Assembly (NCBI GenBank): GCA_963942565.1
Contig: OZ012684.1
Location: 66,106,874 to 66,170,873 of the forward strand
Direction of reading: 5' to 3'
From: Maea johnstoni
Taxonomy: Eukaryota; Annelida; Polychaeta; Spionida; Magelonidae
DNA: 64,000 nt
This document shows positions 56,251 to 64,000 of the stretch, piece after piece. A program made the position numbers and the translations under genes. The notes under the pieces were generated by a model that did not search any database, was not told the DNA's origin, and saw only the letters and a list, made by a program, of their open reading frames with translations. Every line of letters starts with the position of its first letter. The stretch's first letter is position 1.

Positions 56251-59200
56251 TTTTATACACTCATACTTACATCATTGATGAAGCAGCATCTCCAGGCTGA
56301 TCTCCACCATTTTGACCTGCCCTAAGGATGTTCTAGGATGGATGAACTTCTCAGATGCAGGTATGTACTAACCATTATTTCAGGACTTAGTTAAGGAAAA
56401 TCTTTAAAATGGCAAAAGCCTGACTTACATGGTAATCTATATCTTACATTTTCTTCTACATTAACATGTTCAAACATAAAATACGTAACCTAATTAGGTT
56501 CAGGTACTTCATTATAGGTAATTCAATCATGAAATATTAGTTTATATATAAAACACTTATCAATACATATTCATTTCATTACATAATGTTATTTATTCTG
56601 TATTAAACATGCATTTAGTGGTCAATACTATAACCTTTTTGCATATCAATTTAAATGTTACACCTGATAAAATACATACCCAGATATTAGTATGAAATGA
56701 TAGGGTGGGCCCTAAGATTATGGACTTTTGTTGCAGAGTTTGCATTTCACCACTGGTGGCGGCATTTAGATGATGGTTGAATGGGAAATGAGAGTGACTA
56801 CCAACAACAGGGGAAACAATTACTCAGGTGAGTGTTTTGTATGTACTGTCTTTGTCTAGTCTAACACCATGCCTTTATCAGAAGATGACCATAGTTCCTA
56901 AGTATATGTTTTATCAGAAATATACAGAGTTGCTTGAATTATTCTAGGAATAGCATTTAAGGTATGATATACAACTTTAAATGTTAATGCTTCCTAAATA
57001 ATCATTTGGGTATCTTGACCTAGATAAGGGGCACACATACAGCCAAGATTAGTGCAGGCCAACAGGATGCTCGACCCAGATAAGCACACAAAGACAAAAG
57101 GATGCTTAGGAAGATAATGGGTTAACTTAATCCTGAAGAATTGACCATTAACAGAGGGCTGTTTCTCTGCTGGGGCTGCCCTGATGCATGGGTGGTCCAA
57201 GCATAATAAATCACCTACTCTTGTCTCGCCTAACTTTGAAAGGATTCATGCTTATTGTTATCATATATATACAGTGAGCATTATAAGCAGAGCCCTCTTT
57301 CTTCTATAGCTGGGTGGTCTAAGCAGTCAAAATCAACTACTCATGTCTCTCATAACTATGAAGGATCTCCATGGGAATAAATATGATATAGTGATCCCTA
57401 TTATCAGTGTGCATAAATCTTGAAGGGCTGCCCCAATAGCTGGGTGATCAAAGCTTATCAAATATCATACTCACTCTCTCTGTCTCATCACTATAAATTA
57501 TCTCCCGTTACTTTCCTATTAATGTATGTTATATCAACAGTGACCCGTGGTTGGGACGTGGCAGAAACGTGTCTTGCCTGACCGGTACACGTCTCTGCCA
57601 CGCTCTGACCACGTCCTGACCAGGCAATTTTCCAGATACATATAGTTCCATAACTAGAATGATAAGAGACAGAGCAACCCTGATTTGTTTCTGTATGAGT
57701 AGAGCACCTAGTCACTGTATCTAACTATGACAAGTCACCTGTACTCATTTCTGTTTGGGCTGCCCCAATAGCCCAGCCGTCTAACTATACTGAATCAATT
57801 CCTCGTCTGTCCTCACTATGAAAGGTTTCCCACTCCTAACCTGCTAACATTAAAAGTATATAGACAGTGAGCATTATAAGCCTAGCACTCAGTTGGGGCT
57901 GCCCCAATAGCTGGGTGGTCTAAGCAGTCGAATCCAACTACTCATGTCTCTCATCACTATGAATGATCTCCATGGGAATAAATATGATATAGTGATCCCT
58001 ATTATCAGAAACGTGTCTTGCCCGACTGGTACACGTCTCTGCCACGCTCTGACCACCACCTGACCACGTCTCTGCCACGCTCTGACCACCACCTGACCAC
58101 GTCCTGACCAGGCAATTTTCCAGATACATATAGTTCCATAGCTAGAATGATAAGAGACAGAGCAACCTTGATTTGTTTCTGTATGAGTAGAGCACCTAGT
58201 CACTGTATCTAACTATGACAAGTCAACTGTACTCATTTCTGTTTGGGCTGCCCCAATAGCCCAGCCGTCTAACTATACTGAATCAATCAGTCTGTCCTCA
58301 CTATGAAAGGTTTCCCACTCCTACCCTGCTAACATTAATATAGTATATAGACAGTGAGCATTATAAGCCTAGCACTCTGTTGGGGCTGCCCTAATAGCTG
58401 GGTGGTCTAAGCAGTCAAATCCAACTACTCATGTCTCTCATCACTATGAATGATCTCCATGGGAATAAATATGTTATAGTGATCCCTATTATCAGAAACG
58501 TGTCTTGCCCGACTGGTACACGTCTCTGCCACGCTCTGACCACCACCTGACCACGTCTCTGCCACGCTCTGACCACCACCTGACCACGTCTCTGCCACGC
58601 TCTGACCACCACCTGACCACGTCCTACCCAGGCAACTTTCCAGATACATAGTTTCATAGCTAGAATAATAAGGGACAGAGAAACCTAGATTTGTTTCTAT
58701 ATGAGCAGAGCACCTAGTCACTGTATCTAATTATGACAAGTCAACTGTACTCATCTCTGTTTGGGCTGCCCCAATATCCTAGCCGTTTAACTATAATAAA
58801 TCAATTCCTCTTGTCTGTCCCCACTAAGAAAGGTTTCTCTTCATGGTCTTAGCCAGCAGGGTGTCTGGCTGTCTTTTTGGACAGAAACCCTTAAAAAGCG
58901 CCCCTCAGGAGAACCCAAATTTATTTGTGAGGAATTGCTTTAAATGTACATCTCAAGCATATAATTGAATTTTTTCTTCTCTTTATTATCTCCATGACAT
59001 TGTATAAGGATATCATGCCACATTTTGATGGGGCTGTCCCAAATAGCTGGCTGGCCAAAGCTTATGAAATCAACTACTCACTCCCTCTCCTTGCTGTAAA
59101 ACATCTCCCTTTACTTCCTTATAATGCATGTTACATCAGCAGGGACCTGTGGTTGGGACGTGGCAGAAACGTGTCTTGCCCGACTGGTACACGTCTCTGC

Positions 59201-61850
59201 CACGCTCTGACCACCACCTGACCACGTCTCTGCCACGCTCTGACCACCACCTGACCACGTCTCTGCCATGCTCTGACCACCACCTGACCACGTCCTGACC
59301 AGGCAATTTTCCAGATACATATAATTCCAGAACTAGAATGATAAGGGACACAGCAATCTTGATTTGTATCTATGTGACCATAGCACATAGACAAGTCAAG
59401 TGTACTCATTTCTGTTTGGGCTGCCCCAATAGCCTAGCCGTTTAACTATGCTGAATCAATTCCTCTTGCGTATCTTTCACTAAGAAAAGTTTCTCTTATG
59501 GTCTTTGCCAACAGGGTGTCTGTATGTCTTTTTGGACATCTAAACCCTTAAAAAGGACCCCCCAAATTTATTTGTGAGGAATTGCTTAAAAAGTCCATCC
59601 ATGGTCCTAGCCAGCAGGGCGTCTGGGTGTGTTTTTGGACACCCAAACCCTTAGAAATCACCCCTCAGGTCACCCAATTTTTTTTGTGAGGAATATCTTA
59701 AAATGTCAATCTCAACCATATAATTTGACTTTTTTCATCTCCATGTAATTCCTATGACATTCTATAAGGATATCATGCCTTATTTGGATAAATTTAAACA
59801 TGTTTATGGTTGAAATCTGAGAAAATTGTGGTACCCATTAAAAATTTGGACGCCCAAAAATTTAACAATTGCCAATTTTAGGCACCCAGTTTCTAAATCC
59901 TGGCTAAGTCACTGCGTCCACCTCATGCAGTATAATTGAATATTGTCACCTCTTTGTAATTCCCAATTTCCCATGACATTGTATAAAGATATCATCATGC
60001 CATATTATGATTGGGCTGACCCAGATAGCTTTTTGGTCAAATCTTACTTAATCAACTACTCACTCCCTCTTTTCGCCGTGAAACACTTCCCTTCACTTCC
60101 TCATCAATGCATGTTATGTCGACAGTGACCCGTGGTTGGGATGTGGCAGAAACGTGTCTTGCCTGAGCGGTACACGTCTCTGCCACGCTCTGACCACGCC
60201 CTGACCAAGTACTGACCAGGCACCTTACCAGATACATATAGTTCCATAACTAGACTGATAAGGGACACAGCAACCTTGATTTGTTTCTATATGAGCAGAG
60301 CACCTAGTCACTGTATCCTTATATGACAAGTCAAGTGTGCTCATTTCTGTTATGGCTGCCCCAATAGCCTAGCCGTTTAACTATACTGAATCAATTCTTC
60401 GTCTGTCCTCACTATAAAAGGTTTCCCACTATTACCCTGCTAATATTAATAGTATATAGACAGTGAGCATTATAAGCAGAGTGCTCTGATGGGGCTGTCC
60501 CATTAGCTGGGTGGTCAAACCTTACTTTTTCAACTACTCCCTCCCCCACCTTACTATATATGAATCTTATTAATACATGTCATATTGACAATGACCCGTG
60601 TTTGGGACGTGGCAGGGACGTGTCTTGCCTGACAGGTACACGTCTCTGCCACGCTCTGACCACCACCTGACCACGTCTCTGCCACGCTCTGACCACCACC
60701 TGACCACGTCTCTGCCACGCTCTGACCACGTCCTGACCAGGCAATTGTCCAGATACATATAGTTCCAGAACTAGAATGATATGGGACACATCAATCTTGA
60801 TTTGTATCTATGTGAGCATAGCACCTAGTCACTGTATTCTTTTATGACAAGTCGAGTGTACTCATTTCTGTTTGGGCTGCCCCAATAGCCTGTCCGTTTA
60901 ACTATACTGAATCAATTCCTCTTGTCTGTCCTCACTATCAAAGGTTTCCCACTATTACCCTGCTAATATTAATAGCATATCAACAGTGAGAATCAATATG
61001 ATAAAGTGAATCCTATTACCAGTGCGCTCCTTCTCTGATGGTGCAGCCCAAAAAGCTGGGTGGTCCAATCTTACTCTATCAACTACTCCCTCCCCCACCT
61101 TGCTATATATGAATCTCATTAATACATGTCATATCGACAATGACCCGTGGTTGGGACGTGGCAGACAAGTGTCTTGCCTAACCGGTACACGTCTCTGCCA
61201 CGCTCTGACCATGCCTAGGCCACGTCCTGACCAGGCAATTTTCCAGATATTGTAGTTCCCCAACTAGAATGATAAGGAACACAGCAACCTTTATTGTCTA
61301 CGTTTGAGGGGAACGCTTAATCAATATATCTTATTACAAGTGTGTTCTTTCTCTTTAAGGATTTACACAACACTGAATGATCTTAGTACTCTTGGTAAAT
61401 TCATTACTGTCTCTCATCACTGTCCATAACCAATATCTCTCTAGAACAGAGACAGTGATCGGACACTGCAAATTGTACATCATATGGCCTAATGATATTA
61501 TGTTATCCTAAGCATCTATTTATAGTCCTGAAATGCTTTTACTCATAAAATAAACCTCTTTAAATCATACTTATCAATGCCTGCTTTTGACAGATTTATT
61601 CTTTATATTACAGGATGACATACAGAAGGGAGGCGCTCAATTCAAGGTCCAGACACAGAAGAATACACTTTAAATCGGTGAAAAAAGTGGAAATAAAAAG
61701 TTCACCAAATGTGCTGGCTGTACATGGATGTCTTTTCTTTACATCTGCACTCTGTTACTTCGAGTGCAAAAGAAACTTCTTTTTGTTAAAAAATACTCCT
61801 GTAGGTGATTTTGAGGAGATTTTGTATTTGATAATAAAATCATAATTATG
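56250..61850 (+). CDS. possible small spliced gene (hypothetical, 92 codons)
   Basis: A TATA-like 'tttttataca' (56249-56258) precedes a possible first exon ending 56360 ('atgcag|gtatgt'). Then come exon 56737-56827 (acceptor 'cttttgttgcag', donor 'ctcag|gtgagt') and exon 61614 onward (acceptor 'tatattacag'). Starting at ATG 56781, exons 2 and 3 join in frame to a stop at 61843-61845, giving a basic, unrecognised 92-residue product (start MGNESDYQQQG). AATAAA occurs at 61833-61838 and 62027-62032. An upstream short frame beginning at 56339 would end in exon 2. No protein family is recognised, so a non-coding transcript is equally likely, or no gene at all. Confidence 0.22.
57150..61260 (+). 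repeat. SINE-derived block array with CGTGGCAGA hairpins
   Basis: About seven irregular blocks of 0.45-1 kb. Each contains a tRNA-like head ('gctgccccaatagctgggtg' then 'gtctaagc'), a 'cagtgagcattataagc' segment, and a GC-rich hairpin core. The clearest hairpin has CGTGGCAGAAACGTGT (57557-57572) pairing, with one mismatch, with ACACGTCTCTGCCACG (57587-57602) over a 14-nt loop. Related cores lie near 58010, 58495, 59158, 60140, 60606 and 61156. Within the cores a 33-bp unit ('ccacgctctgaccaccacct' and flanks) varies from one to three copies. Minus-strand VRAWQRRGQV-like frames are repeat artefacts. Confidence 0.8.
58850..59700. repeat. short dispersed repeat, three close copies
   Basis: 'ccagcagggtgtctggctgt', 'cttttggacag' and 'atttatttgtgaggaattgc' recur at about 58850, 59500 and 59600 inside the SINE-derived array. 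A family E fragment follows at 59842-59915. Confidence 0.6.
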
Positions 61851-62880
61851 CTCTGAAATTATTTTTTATATAAAATGAATTTTCATATATACCATGGTTA
61901 CTGTCTGCAGGACGAGTTTATTTTTAGTGGTTAATAAAAGAATGTAATGCAACCTCATTTTGCCATTTCATGCCAGATATGATACTTTCGATGTTTTAAT
62001 GAAAATTGTACTTGTACTGTATTGAAAATAAAGACACACTTACAAGAAATCTCTGACAGATAAAACTATTTGTCACTAAAATATTTGCTTAATACATATT
62101 TTGGGGTGGTAGTTATAGAATTATAGAATTTGTATAAAGAATAACAATAAACACAGTATTGAATACCATTTACATTTTTGTTCTTTGTTCAGTATGTGAA
62201 CATAGTGATGCCATTGATAGATGGAAATAATAGATTGGCTCATTTTGCCAATAAAAGGCAGATATGGCATTTTTTAGGTTTCATTTCCAATTGTTCTTTG
62301 TCTATGTTGCAAATAAACATTTCTTTAACTTTTGTGAAAAGCCTAATTTCCTGAAATAAAAGAATGATTACCATTTATTGTTTTGTTCTTTGTTCAATAT
62401 GTGACCATGGTGATGCCATTGATGGAGAGTTTTAGGTAAAGCAAGTTTCTGATATGTGGGTATTCAACCTGCCACTGAAATATTAACATTTCTTTAAAGA
62501 TACTAAAAAGCATAACTATTTTGTTAAAATTTTGATAAGAAAAAAATCAAATGAGTGTTATAGAATCATGACACTTTATTATTTCCCAATATTACACAAC
62601 ACATGATCTTAGCCAGGATTTTGAAACTGGGTGAACAAAATTGGCAATTGTCAAATTTTTGGGTAAACTATTTTTTAAGGAAGACCAAAATAGACTAAGA
62701 TTACAACCCTAAACATGTATTACCTTATTGAAATGAGGTATAATATCCATATACAATGTCATGAAAATTGTATTGAGGTTAAAAATAACTTATTTCCCTT
62801 ATCTGCCAATACTTGGTTAATTTTCTGTAACAACAACATCAGGGAAGAATGTTGGTATAAGATATAATATACCTTTGTTC
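61851..62880. other. non-coding stretch with a two-copy duplication
   Basis: 'ttgttctttgttcagtatgt' and 'gtgatgccattgata' at about 62178-62225 recur at about 62380-62425. A family E fragment lies at 62610-62665. No exon supported. Confidence 0.45.
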
Positions 62881-64000
62881 AGATATGAGAAATTCACAAA
62901 AATCCTAATATTTTATAGATTCTTACCCCAAAATGTATCACAGCAGGGTCAGATACATTTCTTACTAACACAAAACATTCAATAATTATAATATAAATCC
63001 TTATGAAATCATTTGTGGCAAGTTTTGAGTTACTACTATGAAAATTGCACTTTCCAGAAGCAAATCCCTAAAATAACCTGTTTTATGCCATTTTTCTGTA
63101 AATTAACCCGAAATGTAGCATGTCATGAAAATATGCAAACATGACTCACTTTCTCTATCTACACCTTCTTGGGTAATTTTCTAGACCAAAACTATTTCGT
63201 TGAGAGTTTGGAATAGTCCACAGGATGACATTCAAGTTGTGGGAGATTACAAAAACCCTACTATTTTATATGTTTTTACCCCAAAATCTCTCACAGCAGG
63301 GGTAAGATACATTTCAGATTAACACAAAACATTCAATTATTGTAGACATCCTTATGAAATCATTTGTGGCAAGTTTTGAGTTCCTACTATGAAAATTGGA
63401 CTTTCCAGAAGCAAATCCCTAAAATCACCTGTTTTATGCCATTTATTCTGTAAAATGCACCAAAACGTTGCATATCATGAAAATATTCAAACATGACTCA
63501 CTTTCTCTATCTACACCTTCTTGGGTAATTTTCTAGACCAAAACTATTTCGTTGAGAGTTTGGAATAGTCCACAGGATGACATTCAAGTTGTGGGAAATT
63601 ACAAAAACCCTACTATTTTATATGTTTTTACCCCAAAATCTCTCTCAGCAGGGGTAAGATACATTTCAGATTAACACAAAACATTCAATTATTGTAGACA
63701 TCCTTATGAAATCATTTGTGGCAAGTTTTGAGTTCCTACTATGAAAATTGGACTTTCCAGAGGCAAATCCCTAAAATCACTAGTTTCATGCCATTTATTC
63801 TGTAAAATGCCCCAAAACGTTGAATATCATATAAATATTCAAATATAATTCCTTTTCTGTATCTACACCATCTTGGGTAATTTTCTAAACCAAAACTATT
63901 TAGTTGAGAGATTGAAATTGTCCACAAGATGACATTCAAGCTGTGGGAAATTACAAAAATCCTACTATTTTATAGGTTTTTACCCCAAAATCACTCACAG
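62881..64000 (+). repeat. ~353-bp tandem array running off the window end
   Basis: Units recur near 62885, 63239, 63592 and 63942 with 'ttacaaaaaccctactattt', 'tatgtttttaccccaaaat', 'atcatttgtggcaagttttg' and 'acaccttcttgggtaatttt'. Each 353-bp unit looks like two related ~176-bp halves. The wording 'tttgtggcaagttttgag' and the end 'gtaaaatgccccaaaa' resemble the right arm of the 35-40 kb foldback ('tttgtgccaagtttggag', 'taaaatgccccaaaa'). Confidence 0.8.

Noticed and set aside
57890-57960. True tRNA gene
   Set aside because: A-box-like and weak B-box-like sequence is present, but no full cloverleaf can be drawn and the segment is repeated many times with divergence; it fits a SINE head.
57889-60789. 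Minus-strand frames with repeated VRAWQRRGQV-like segments
   Set aside because: The 33-bp repeat is divisible by three, so frames stay open; the sequence is SINE-derived and hairpin-forming, not gene-like.

Overview
This is a eukaryotic, animal-type window, probably from a marine invertebrate. It has two intron-split genes with standard GT-AG splice sites, long AT-rich introns, many simple-sequence tracts ((AT)n, (CT)n, (ATT)n, (AGT)n), tRNA-derived SINEs and several families of short fold-back DNA transposons (MITEs). The clade cannot be fixed by eye. An echinoderm, hemichordate, amphioxus or mollusc would all fit an animal that carries a plant-like family 3 glycoside hydrolase. No retroviral or LTR element, rRNA, CRISPR array or bacterial-type operon was seen.

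Layout: 1-18.1 kb is non-coding as far as I can tell. It holds MITEs (including a chain of four at 5.4-6.2 kb), microsatellites and a 2.9-kb array of about thirty 96-bp units (14.2-17.1 kb). At 18.1-22.5 kb lie the last three exons of a type I membrane protein: a CUB-like ectodomain, a Thr/Pro-rich stalk, and a transmembrane segment with a tyrosine-bearing tail. Its introns carry a 95-bp minisatellite and a 460-bp (ATT)n tract. The stretch 22.5-31.8 kb is intergenic with MITEs, a nested transposon pair and (AT)n tracts. At 31.86-48.77 kb lies a complete 12-exon gene whose exons join in phase into a 745-residue secreted GH3 beta-xylosidase/beta-glucosidase-like enzyme. Its third intron is mostly a 4.85-kb inverted-repeat (foldback) element. 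The stretch 48.8-64 kb is repeat-rich: a 34-bp minisatellite, an (ATG)-rich 60-bp array, SINE-derived hairpin blocks, and a 353-bp tandem array running off the window end. A small spliced transcript may span 56.3-61.9 kb, but this is weak.

The most unusual pattern is that tandem arrays in both genes repeatedly contain or abut splice sites. GH3 exon 1 (its 3' end plus 5' splice site) is present 8 times, and GH3 exon 9 (same arrangement) 8 times. The acceptor of the CUB exon appears in three diverged copies, and the acceptor of GH3 exon 7 lies in the last partial unit of a ~178-bp array. The first, in-frame donor keeps the GH3 reading frame, so the extra copies look like decoy splice sites. The other main observation is a superfamily of foldback elements whose arms are built from a ~175-bp satellite-like unit. 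One of them contains a MITE in only one arm, which gives a clean filled/empty site comparison.
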